Part shown: piece by piece, positions 1-5,851 of the stretch | Position numbering within the stretch: the first letter of the stretch is position 1 | How the letters are laid out: each line of letters opens with the position of its first letter | NCBI GenBank assembly: GCA_030039095.1 | Contig: JASHQP010000242.1 | Location: forward strand, 1 to 9,669 | Source: Streptosporangiaceae bacterium | GTDB lineage: Bacteria > Actinomycetota > Actinomycetes > Streptosporangiales > Streptosporangiaceae | Direction: 5' to 3' | DNA length: 9,669 bases | Program-made: the position numbers and the translations under genes | The notes under the pieces: model-generated | Told to the model about the DNA's origin: nothing | Seen by the model: only the letters and a program-made list of their open reading frames with translations | Databases searched by the model: none

Positions 1-1133
1 TCCGGGTACGCGGCTTCCTCAATGCGCACCGCTGCGACCTGGCCAGGGCCGCCAAGGACCTGTACCCGCGGCGGTGGCAGGTGGCCGGGACGCCGCTGCT
101 CGCCCGGCCGGAGTGGCTGCCGGGGGCACCGGTGCCGCTGGAGCAGGTCACGCTGTCGTGGAGTCCCGGCCGGCTCCCGAGCCAGGTCAACGGGACCGAG
201 CCCGCGTTCACCGCCGCTCTGCCGCTCGGCGACGACGGGACGCGGCTGCGCAGCTACGCCGCCGCGCTCGCCGCGCTGCGCCGCCCGGCGCTGTTCGAGG
301 ACCGGGCCTGCTACCGGCTGCTCGAGGCGCAGTCCACGCCCGCCGACGCGAAGCTCGGCTTCGGCGAGGGCCGCTACTTCGAGGTGATCAACACCGTCGA
401 GGCCCTGGCGCACGAGTACGCGGCCGCCACGCTCGCCGGCGAGGGAACCGGCCGGCCGCCGGCCATGGCCGAACTGCCGGCGCGGACGCTGATCGGCGAG
501 CCCACCGACCTGTCCCGGCGGCCCACGATGGCCGCGCTGTGCACGCTCGTGCTGCGGGCGGACCGCCGCTCCGGCGGCGCGGCGATGATCCTGCACTGGC
601 GGGACCCGGCGCGCGTCGCCAGCGGCGGGGGGATGTACCAGGTCGCGCCCGTCGGGATGTTCCAGCCGTCGCACGACGCGCAGTGGAACCAGGCCAACGA
701 CTTCAGCCTGTGGCGCTGCTTCGTCCGCGAGCTGGCCGAGGAACTCCTCGGCGGCGGCGAGGACTACCGCAGCGACGCCGCGCCGATCGACTACGAGCGC
801 TGGCCGCTGCAGGCCGATCTGGCCGCGGCGCGCCGCGCCGGCCGCCTGCGGGTGTACTGGCTCGGCCTGGGCACCGACCCGCTGACGCTGGCCACGGACA
901 TGCTCACGGTCGCGGTCTTCGACGCCGACCTCTTCGACGCCACGTTCGCGGGCCTGGTCCGCGAGAACGCGGAGGGCCACATCGTCGGTCCCGACGGAGC
1001 CGGGGCGGCCGCTGGCGTCGCGTTCGAGGCCCCGAACATCGAGCGCTTCACCGCCGCCGAGCCGATGCAGCCGGCCGGCGCCGCGCTGCTGCGCATCGCA
1101 TGGGAGCACCGGGACGTCCTGCTCGCCGGCTGA
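1..1133 (+). CDS. Actinobacterial regulator-like protein with partial Nudix-type motif, 5' end cut by window
   Basis: The reading frame is open from the first full codon (position 3) to TGA at 1131-1133, and the residues before the GTG at 81 (RGFLNAHRCDLARAAKDLYP) read as ordinary protein. The true start is therefore left of the window, and GTG 81 is not the start. The visible 376 residues are soluble, with no signal peptide or membrane segment. A segment encoded at about 720-752 reads FVRELAEELLG, which matches the REhxEExG half of a Nudix box, but the upstream Gly and Glu of the full box are absent, so hydrolase activity is doubtful. It is followed by a conserved-looking stretch, GRLRVYWLGLGTDPLTLATD. 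From memory of the family, similar proteins in actinomycetes carry an N-terminal XRE-type helix-turn-helix, which here would lie outside the window. The next gene starts 16 bp downstream, so co-transcription is likely. The function is uncertain; the coding call is firm. Confidence 0.8.
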   Translation, partial: RVRGFLNAHRCDLARAAKDLYPRRWQVAGTPLLARPEWLPGAPVPLEQVTLSWSPGRLPSQVNGTEPAFTAALPLGDDGTRLRSYAAALAALRRPALFEDRACYRLLEAQSTPADAKLGFGEGRYFEVINTVEALAHEYAAATLAGEGTGRPPAMAELPARTLIGEPTDLSRRPTMAALCTLVLRADRRSGGAAMILHWRDPARVASGGGMYQVAPVGMFQPSHDAQWNQANDFSLWRCFVRELAEELLGGGEDYRSDAAPIDYERWPLQADLAAARRAGRLRVYWLGLGTDPLTLATDMLTVAVFDADLFDATFAGLVRENAEGHIVGPDGAGAAAGVAFEAPNIERFTAAEPMQPAGAALLRIAWEHRDVLLAG

Positions 1134-1149
1134 GCGGGACAATACCGGG

Positions 1150-1872
1150 ATGGAACCCCGCGTTTTCGTCTCGCGCCGCGCCGTCCACGGCACCGACGTG
1201 GGCATCGACGGCAGGCTGCGCCTCGACGCGCTGGCCCGCTACCTGCAGGCAGCCGCCGAGGGTGACCTTGCGGGGGCCGGCTACGCCGCCGCGTACGACT
1301 GGGTGGCGCGCCGGACCGAGGTGCGCGTGCACAGCTACCCGCGGCTCGGCCAGCGGCTGCAGGTGCGGACGTTCTGCTCGGCGGTCGGGCCGCGGTGGGC
1401 CGAGCGCACCACGACGCTGGCGAGCGCCGACGCCGACACGGACGCCAGCGCCAACGCCGAGCTGGTGCGTGCCGTGACCGTGTGGGCTGCCGTCGACCGG
1501 GACAGCGGCCGCCCCTGTGAGCTGGGGCCGGACTTCCTGCGCGTGTACGGGCCGAGCGCCGCCGGGCGCACCGTGTCGGCCCGGCTGTCGCACCCGCGGC
1601 CGCCGGAACCCGCCGCGGGGGAACCCTGGCCGCTGCGGGCCGCGGACTTCGACCCCTCGGGGCACGTGAACAACGCCGTGTACTGGGCAGCGGTCGAGGA
1701 CGCGGTGGCCGGCCTCGGCTGGCTGCCGGCCGTCGCGGAGGTCGAGTACCACCGTGCCGCGCTGCCCGGCTGCGAGCCCCGGCTGCTGTCCTCCACCGCC
1801 CGCGGCGAGGCCTGGGCGTGGCTGCTGACAGACGGCCAGCGGCTCGCGTCAGCGCGGCTGTCAGCGCGCTGA
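1150..1872 (+). CDS. Acyl-ACP thioesterase (FatA/FatB-like, hotdog fold)
   Basis: The 240-residue protein resembles bacterial acyl-ACP thioesterases, which hydrolyse fatty acyl-ACP to free fatty acid in the cytoplasm. The N-terminal hotdog repeat shows GIDGRLRLDALARYLQAAAE (about residues 18-37), typical of the family. The second repeat has DFDPSGHVNNAVYW starting at residue 166. This is the D-x-D/N-x-x-G-H-V-N-N signature of the active-site helix, with Asp168, His172 and Asn174 the likely key residues. The plant enzymes have Asn in a position that is changed here, so the exact catalytic set is uncertain. The length fits a single-chain double-hotdog enzyme. ATG 1150 is the natural start; no strong Shine-Dalgarno precedes it, and the gap to the upstream gene is 16 bp, so it may be read by coupling. 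Its stop codon sits inside a 14-bp palindrome. Substrate chain length cannot be read from the sequence. A broader 4-hydroxybenzoyl-CoA-type thioesterase is the main alternative. Confidence 0.85.
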   Translation: MEPRVFVSRRAVHGTDVGIDGRLRLDALARYLQAAAEGDLAGAGYAAAYDWVARRTEVRVHSYPRLGQRLQVRTFCSAVGPRWAERTTTLASADADTDASANAELVRAVTVWAAVDRDSGRPCELGPDFLRVYGPSAAGRTVSARLSHPRPPEPAAGEPWPLRAADFDPSGHVNNAVYWAAVEDAVAGLGWLPAVAEVEYHRAALPGCEPRLLSSTARGEAWAWLLTDGQRLASARLSAR

Positions 1873-1890
1873 CGGTGCGCTGTCAGCGCG
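1849..1890. promoter_or_regulatory. Candidate operator: palindrome plus three TCAGCGCG copies before the ABC exporter
   Basis: A perfect 14-bp palindrome, GTCAGCGCGCTGAC, occupies 1860-1873 and contains the thioesterase stop codon. TCAGCGCG occurs three times in the same direction at 1849-1856, 1861-1868 and 1883-1890. A second inverted repeat, GCGCTG-T-CAGCGC, lies at 1877-1889. The cluster ends 11 bases before the first possible start of the exporter ATPase gene, where a repressor site would be expected. Drug exporters of this type are often controlled by TetR- or PadR-type repressors that bind such sites, but no such repressor gene is visible in the window. That the cluster is an operator is inference; the repeats are direct observation. 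Confidence 0.45.
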
Positions 1891-1900
1891 CCCGGCCAGC

Positions 1901-2878
1901 ATGGCGGGCATGACAACAGTGATCGAAGCCGAAGGGCTGACCAAACGGTTCGGCGCCACGCAGGCGCTGGCCGGCGTGGATCTGCACGCCGAGAGCGGGC
2001 GGGTGCTCGCGCTGCTCGGCCCGAACGGGGCGGGCAAGACCACGATCGTGCGCATCCTGGCCACGCTGCTGAAGCCGGATGCCGGGAGCGCCCGGCTGTG
2101 CGGCTACGACGTGGTGGCCGACGCGACGGTCGTCCGCCAGCTGCTGGCCCTGACCGGCCAGTACGCGTCCGTGGACGACGAGCTGACCGGCACCGAGAAC
2201 CTCATCATGATCTGCCGGCTGCTCGGCTTCGGCAGGGCGGCGGCCAGGACGCGGTCCCGGGAGATGCTGGAGCGGTTCGGCCTCGCCGAGGCGGCCGGGC
2301 GCGCGGTGAAGACGTACTCCGGCGGCATGCGGCGCCGGCTCGACCTCGCGGCCAGCCTGCTCGGCGAGCCCGAGGTGCTGTTCCTCGACGAGCCGACCAC
2401 GGGCCTCGACCCGCGCGGCCGCGGCGAGATGTGGGACACGGTGCGCGGCGTGGTCGCCAGCGGCGCGACGGTGCTGCTCACCACCCAGTACCTCGAGGAG
2501 GCCGACGAGCTCGCCGACGAGATCGCGGTGATCGACCACGGCCTCGTCGTGGCGTCGGGCACGCCGGCCGAGCTGAAGGCGCGGACCGGCAGCCAGACCC
2601 TGGCGGTGCGGGCCATGGACGCCGCGCACACCGCGCAGGTGGCCGCCGTCGTGGCCGACGTCGTCGGGCTGCGGCCGGACGTCGCGGAAAACGGCCTGGT
2701 CACCGTCGCAGTCAGCGATCCGGCGATGGTGCCGGCGGTGGTCCGGCGGCTCGACGACGCGGGGATCGTGGCCGCCGAGCTCAACCTGCGGCTGCCCAGC
2801 CTGGACGAGGTGTTCCTGACCCTCACCGGGCACCGCGCCGAAGACGACGAGCTTGAACGAGAAGGGAGCGCGGCATGA
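1901..2878 (+). CDS. DrrA-type ABC exporter, ATP-binding subunit
   Basis: This is a 325-residue ATPase of the daunorubicin-resistance (DrrA) subfamily, which powers export through a separate permease at the cytoplasmic membrane. All ABC motifs are present: Walker A GPNGAGKTT at residues 40-48, Q-loop Gln87, signature SGGM at 140-143, Walker B VLFLDEP at 159-165 with catalytic Glu164, and D-loop GLD at 168-170. The H-loop position is Gln196 (TTQYLEEAD) rather than His, a variation usual in DrrA-type proteins. Residues from about 225 to 325 form the C-terminal domain typical of this group, ending in LPSLDEVFLTLTG. In-frame ATGs at 1901 and 1910 are both possible starts; neither has a clear Shine-Dalgarno, and the protein beginning MTTVIEAEGL from 1910 looks most like relatives. 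The stop overlaps the permease start (ATGA), showing translational coupling. The exported substrate is unknown. Confidence 0.95.
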   Translation: MAGMTTVIEAEGLTKRFGATQALAGVDLHAESGRVLALLGPNGAGKTTIVRILATLLKPDAGSARLCGYDVVADATVVRQLLALTGQYASVDDELTGTENLIMICRLLGFGRAAARTRSREMLERFGLAEAAGRAVKTYSGGMRRRLDLAASLLGEPEVLFLDEPTTGLDPRGRGEMWDTVRGVVASGATVLLTTQYLEEADELADEIAVIDHGLVVASGTPAELKARTGSQTLAVRAMDAAHTAQVAAVVADVVGLRPDVAENGLVTVAVSDPAMVPAVVRRLDDAGIVAAELNLRLPSLDEVFLTLTGHRAEDDELEREGSAA

Positions 2879-3735
2879 CCACGCTGAGTGAATCGATCGA
2901 GGGGCGGCTCCCGGCGGGGGCCGACTCCGGCACGGCCGGCGGGCCGCCGCGCGTGCTCCGGCGGCGCACCGGCCTCGCCCAGACCCTGGCCAACGGGCTG
3001 ACCCTGGCCTGGCGCAACATCATGCAGCTCAAGCACTCGCCGGAGAAGCTGATGGACGTCACGCTGATGCCCATCATCTTCCTGCTGCTGTTCCTGTACG
3101 TGTTCGGCGGCGTGGTGGCGGGCAGCACGCACGCGTACCTCGAGGTGCTGCTGCCCGGCCTGATCGGGCAGATGGCGATGTTCGCCACGATGGGCCTGGG
3201 CACGGCGCTGTGCGAGGACATCCACAAGGGCGTGTTCGACAGGTTCCGCAGCCTGCCGATCGCGCGGTCGGCACCGCTGATCGGCGCCGTGCTCGGCGAC
3301 ACCGTGCGGTTCTGCGTGGTGATGGCGGTGCTCACCGGGTTCGGCTCGGCGCTCGGCTTCCGGTTCCACACCGGAGTGCCGTCGATCCTCGCGGCCTACG
3401 GCCTGGCCTACGTGTTCTACCTGGCGGTGTGCTGGATCTCGGTGCTGATCGGGCTCGTCGCGCCGTCGCCGGAAACCGTGCAGGGCATCTCGTTCATCTG
3501 GGTGATGCCGCTGGTGTTCGGCAGCAGCGTGCTGCTGCCGAACACGCGCACGATGCCCGGGTGGCTGCAGGCCTGGGTCAACGTGAACCCGGTGACCAAG
3601 CTGGCCGACTCGGTCAGGGCGCTGACCGTCGGCGGCCATCTGGGCTCGGACCCGCTGATCACGCTGGCCTGGGCGGCCGGGATCGTGATCGTGGTGTTCC
3701 CGCTGGCCATGCGCATGTACCGGCGCCGGGCGTAG
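2875..3735 (+). CDS. DrrB-type ABC-2 exporter permease
   Basis: The 286-residue membrane protein is the permease partner of the ATPase just upstream; the two genes overlap by 4 bases (ATGA). The start is supported by GAAGGGAG at 2861-2868, inside the upstream gene and 6 bases before the ATG. The first roughly 55 residues are cytoplasmic and arginine-rich near residues 26-32. About six membrane helices follow, near residues 61-82, 92-112, 135-160, 168-195, 203-222 and 259-280. The loop after helix 2 has CEDIHKGVFDRFRSLPIAR (113-131), the conserved ABC-2 permease element that contacts the ATPase. MPLVFGSSVLLP and VNPVTKLADSVRAL are further typical DrrB segments. The C terminus is short and basic (MYRRRA). 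Together the pair would form a 2+2 half-transporter complex. The family is known for exporting antibiotics and lipids; which substrate applies here cannot be read from the sequence. Confidence 0.95.
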   Translation: MTTLSESIEGRLPAGADSGTAGGPPRVLRRRTGLAQTLANGLTLAWRNIMQLKHSPEKLMDVTLMPIIFLLLFLYVFGGVVAGSTHAYLEVLLPGLIGQMAMFATMGLGTALCEDIHKGVFDRFRSLPIARSAPLIGAVLGDTVRFCVVMAVLTGFGSALGFRFHTGVPSILAAYGLAYVFYLAVCWISVLIGLVAPSPETVQGISFIWVMPLVFGSSVLLPNTRTMPGWLQAWVNVNPVTKLADSVRALTVGGHLGSDPLITLAWAAGIVIVVFPLAMRMYRRRA

Positions 3736-3873
3736 CACCCGTAGCAGGAGAGACCGTGCTAGCCGTACCGGAGATTCGGGAGGCTGCACGGTCGATCCGC
3801 TGCCCGGGCGTGGCGAGCATTGAGGTGTGGGTGACCGGAATGGCCGGCACCCGGCTCCACAGGAGGCATCCCG
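3736..3873. other. 138-bp gap between exporter and membrane-module/kinase operon
   Basis: No convincing gene is present. A Shine-Dalgarno-like AGGAGAG (3746-3752) lies 3 bases before a GTG at 3756, but that frame runs on through the next two genes out of phase and gives an arginine- and proline-rich shadow protein, so a gene here is unlikely. The gap is long enough to hold a promoter for the downstream genes, though I see no clear -35/-10 pair. GGGTGA at 3829-3834 also occurs twice before the peptidase gene. No good terminator hairpin was seen. Confidence 0.4.
3861..3866 (+). promoter_or_regulatory. Strong ribosome binding site for the small membrane gene
   Basis: AGGAGG is a full match to the Shine-Dalgarno core and sits 7 bases before ATG 3874. 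It is the strongest such site in the window. It fixes the start of the small gene and argues that the gene is translated in its own right rather than being a dead fragment of the kinase gene. Confidence 0.8.
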
Positions 3874-4134
3874 ATGCAAGCACCAGCCGACACCGTCCCC
3901 GGTCCCCGTCCCGTTCTCATGCGGCTCCTGGTCAGGTCGTGGGAGTACCGCCGGCCCCGCCTGGCGATCGGCATACGCTTCGCCAGCGGCGTCTTCAACG
4001 TCGCCCTCGGCGTCGCGCTGATCGCCGCGTCCCCCTGGCTCGGGCCGCTGGCGCTGCTGGGAGTGGTCCCGCTGGCGGGCGCAGTCCTGGTCTTCTGGAC
4101 CGCACGCCGTCTGCAGGCCAGTGTCCAGAGCTAG
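3874..4134 (+). CDS. Small two-helix membrane protein, paralogue of the kinase sensor module
   Basis: This 86-residue protein consists of a short tail, a basic cytoplasmic segment (RSWEYRRPRLA, residues 21-31), two predicted membrane helices (about 33-52 and 56-76) joined by a very short SPWLGP turn, and a short end. Residues 13-81 match residues 7-75 of the adjacent histidine kinase at 55 of 69 positions (about 80%, hand count), with no gaps. It lacks all kinase domains and stops at TAG 4132-4134, just after the point where the kinase continues into its coiled linker. A near-ideal ribosome binding site precedes the start. Most differences from the kinase copy are conservative swaps among hydrophobic residues, which suggests selection on an intact membrane module rather than decay. 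It may pair with the kinase membrane region or with the exporter; this is inference. No enzymatic function is visible. Confidence 0.82.
   Translation: MQAPADTVPGPRPVLMRLLVRSWEYRRPRLAIGIRFASGVFNVALGVALIAASPWLGPLALLGVVPLAGAVLVFWTARRLQASVQS
3910..4116 (+). repeat. Tandem duplication, copy 1 (in the small membrane gene)
   Basis: This 207-bp unit recurs at 4189-4395, offset by exactly 279 bp and without any insertion or deletion. Hand counting gives about 32 mismatches (about 84% identity). Both copies begin CCCGTTCTCATG and end CTGCAG, and both are read in the same frame. Flanking similarity is weak. Copy 1 has a proline-rich insertion just upstream of the block compared with copy 2. Confidence 0.9.
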
Positions 4135-4170
4135 CCTGTCAGCACCCCGCCGGCAGAACCGGAGATCCTC

Positions 4171-5070
4171 GTGAGCAACGGCGACACCCCCGTTCTCATG
4201 AGGATCCTGGTCCGGTCGTGGGAGTACCGCCGCCCCCGGCTGGCGATGGGCATACGCGTCGCCAGCGGCGTCTTCAACCTCGCCATTGGCCTCGCGCTGA
4301 TCGCCGCCTCCCCCTGGATAGGGCCGCTGGCGTTGCTGGCGGCGCTGCCGCTGGCAGGGGCGACGCTGATCTTCTGGACCGTCTCCCGCCTGCAGCAGGA
4401 CAGCCTGCGCCGGGTGGACGAGCTGGAACGATCGCGGGCGCACCTGGTGGACGACTCGGCGGCACGGCTGCGCCGGATCGAACGCGACCTGCACGACGGC
4501 GCCCAGGCGCAGATGGTCGCCGTCGCGATGAAGCTGGGGCTGGCCAGGGAGAAGCTCTCCGACGCGATCAGCGGGACCGGGCGGCCCTGCCAGCCCGATC
4601 TGGAGCGCGTCCTCGAGCTGGTCGACGCGGCGCACGGCGGGGCCAAGGAAGCCATCAACGAGCTGCGGGACCTGGCCCGTGGCATCCTCCCTCCGGTCCT
4701 CGACCACGGCCTGGGCACCGCGCTGTCCACGCTGGCCGCGCGCAGCGACGTGCCGGTTGACCTGACGGTCGATCTGCCCGAGCGCCCGTCGGCGGCGATC
4801 GAGACCATCGCATACTTCTGCGCGGCGGAACTGCTGACGAACGTGGCCAAGCACAGCAGCGCCCGGCACGCGACACTGCGGGTGGACTGCGGTTCCGGGG
4901 AAGTACGGGTGCGCGTCACCGACGACGGCTCCGGCGGTGCGCGCGTCGAGGCCCGCGGCGGGCTGGCCGGGCTCGCCGACCGGGTCCGTACCGTGGATGG
5001 CAGCCTGCAGATCAGCAGCCCGCCCGGCGGGCCTACGGTTGTCGCCGTCGAACTGCCATCGCGCGCCTGA
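4171..5070 (+). CDS. NarL-family sensor histidine kinase without extracellular domain
   Basis: The 299-residue membrane kinase autophosphorylates on histidine and passes the phosphate to the response regulator encoded 17 bp downstream. The only input region is the N-terminal two-helix module (helices about 28-46 and 51-70, short SPWIGP turn), so sensing probably occurs within or at the membrane. A coiled linker (about 72-100) leads to the HisKA_3 dimerization domain with IERDLHDGAQ and phosphoacceptor His108. The ATPase domain shows ELLTNVAKH (N-box, Asn224), DDGSGG at 251-256 (G1) and GGLAGL at 263-268 (G2). Start GTG 4171 is preceded by GGAG at 4161-4164; ATG 4198 is an alternative and is conserved in the duplicated copy. 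The signal is unknown. The exporter and duplicate small membrane gene upstream suggest envelope or drug stress, which is inference. Confidence 0.93.
   Translation: MSNGDTPVLMRILVRSWEYRRPRLAMGIRVASGVFNLAIGLALIAASPWIGPLALLAALPLAGATLIFWTVSRLQQDSLRRVDELERSRAHLVDDSAARLRRIERDLHDGAQAQMVAVAMKLGLAREKLSDAISGTGRPCQPDLERVLELVDAAHGGAKEAINELRDLARGILPPVLDHGLGTALSTLAARSDVPVDLTVDLPERPSAAIETIAYFCAAELLTNVAKHSSARHATLRVDCGSGEVRVRVTDDGSGGARVEARGGLAGLADRVRTVDGSLQISSPPGGPTVVAVELPSRA
4189..4395 (+). repeat. Tandem duplication, copy 2 (N-terminus of the histidine kinase)
   Basis: This is the second copy of the 207-bp unit, encoding kinase residues 7-75: the basic WEYRRP segment and both membrane helices. The homology ends where the kinase enters its dimerization linker, so the duplicated unit corresponds closely to one protein module. 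Confidence 0.9.
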
Positions 5071-5087
5071 CCGAGCCGGAGCAGCCC

Positions 5088-5744
5088 ATGCGAATCGTCA
5101 TCGCCGAGGACTCGGCGGTCGTGCGAGCGGGCCTGGCCGAGATCCTGGCCGACCGCGGTCACGAGGTGGTCGCCACGGTCGGCGACGCCGAGGCGCTGAG
5201 AGCGGCCGTCGACGAGCACCGGCCCGACGTCACCGTGGTGGACGTGCGGATGCCGCCCGGCTACACCGACGAGGGCCTGCGCGCGGCGATCGCCATCCGC
5301 CGCGACCACCCGGAAGTCGGTGTGCTCGTGTTCTCCCAGTACATCGAGACGCGTTACGCGGCCGATCTGCTCGGCGCGGCGTCCGGCGGCCGCGCGGCGG
5401 GCGTCGGCTACCTGCTCAAGGACCGGGTCGCCGACGTGGGCGAGTTCGTTGATGCGCTGAGCCGCGTCGCCGGCGGTGGCACCGCGCTCGACCCCGAGGT
5501 CGTCACCCAGCTTCTGGGCGCCAGCCGCCGCGCCAGCCGGCTGGACACGCTCACCGCCAGGGAACGCGACGTGCTCGGGCTGATGGCCGAGGGCCGCTCC
5601 AACGGCGCGATCGCCTCGATGCTCGTCATCTCGGAGCGAGCCGTGGAGAAGCACGTCAGCAACATCTTCAGCAAGCTCGGGCTGGCCCCGTCGGACGCCG
5701 ACCACCGCCGGGTGCTGGCCGTCCTTCGTTACCTCGAGTCCTGA
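5088..5744 (+). CDS. LuxR/NarL-family response regulator
   Basis: The 218-residue cytoplasmic DNA-binding protein is the likely partner of the upstream kinase. The receiver domain has Glu7-Asp8 of the acidic pocket, phosphoacceptor Asp52 (VVDVRMP), Ser83 in the Thr/Ser switch position and Lys111 (GYLLKDR). A LuxR-type helix-turn-helix lies at about residues 153-212, with LTARERDVLGLMAEGRSN and the recognition-helix region SERAVEKHVSNIFSKLGL. All residues expected for phosphorylation and DNA binding are present. The start ATG is preceded by a GGAG at about 5079-5082. The target promoters cannot be read directly; the gap before the kinase cluster (3736-3873) and the 5745-5851 gap are candidates because both carry GGGTGA, which is a weak clue. 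Confidence 0.95.
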   Translation: MRIVIAEDSAVVRAGLAEILADRGHEVVATVGDAEALRAAVDEHRPDVTVVDVRMPPGYTDEGLRAAIAIRRDHPEVGVLVFSQYIETRYAADLLGAASGGRAAGVGYLLKDRVADVGEFVDALSRVAGGGTALDPEVVTQLLGASRRASRLDTLTARERDVLGLMAEGRSNGAIASMLVISERAVEKHVSNIFSKLGLAPSDADHRRVLAVLRYLES

Positions 5745-5851
5745 GCAAGGGCAACGGCCGGGCCCGGCGATATGACCTTGATCCGGGTGATGTGTGACTC
5801 ATTTGGGTGAATGATGTCTGATGGCGTACTGCCATCGGAGAGGCGAGATTC
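5745..5851 (+). promoter_or_regulatory. Likely promoter region of the S9 peptidase gene
   Basis: This 107-bp gap is clearly richer in A and T than its surroundings from about 5769 onward, as expected of an actinomycete promoter. GGGTGA occurs at 5785-5790 and again at 5805-5810, exactly 20 bp (about two helical turns) apart, each followed by a nearby ATG(A/T)TG-like run. A short inverted repeat, TCATT/AATGA, lies at 5799-5803 and 5810-5814. A 12-bp palindrome, GCCGGGCCCGGC, at 5757-5768 lies just after the response regulator stop, but it has no U-tract and little room for a loop, so it is a poor terminator. No convincing -35/-10 pair could be assigned. The peptidase ribosome binding site, GGAGAGG, is at 5837-5843. 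Confidence 0.45.

Noticed and set aside
74..1477. Plus-strand open frame of 467 codons
   Set aside because: It is out of frame with the two real genes it spans, and its product is almost entirely Arg, Ala and Gly.
3910..4395. The duplicated block as a mobile element or attachment site
   Set aside because: There are no transposase or integrase genes, no terminal inverted repeats and no target duplications. The block matches a protein module boundary, so tandem gene duplication explains it better.
3210..4760. Plus-strand open frame of 516 codons, including a GTG at 3756 with an SD-like AGGAGAG
   Set aside because: It overlaps the permease, small membrane gene and kinase out of frame and gives an Arg/Ala/Pro-rich shadow protein. 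The SD-like match alone is not enough to claim a gene.
2104..4869. Minus-strand open frame of 921 codons
   Set aside because: It lies opposite the exporter, small membrane gene and kinase, which have clear motifs. Its product is Arg-, Gln-, His- and Pro-rich low-complexity sequence, and its internal repeats simply mirror the tandem duplication on the plus strand.
5757..5768. 12-bp palindrome after the response regulator as a terminator
   Set aside because: As a hairpin it would leave only about four base pairs after allowing a loop, and no T-run follows. It is noted in the intergenic entry but not called as a terminator.
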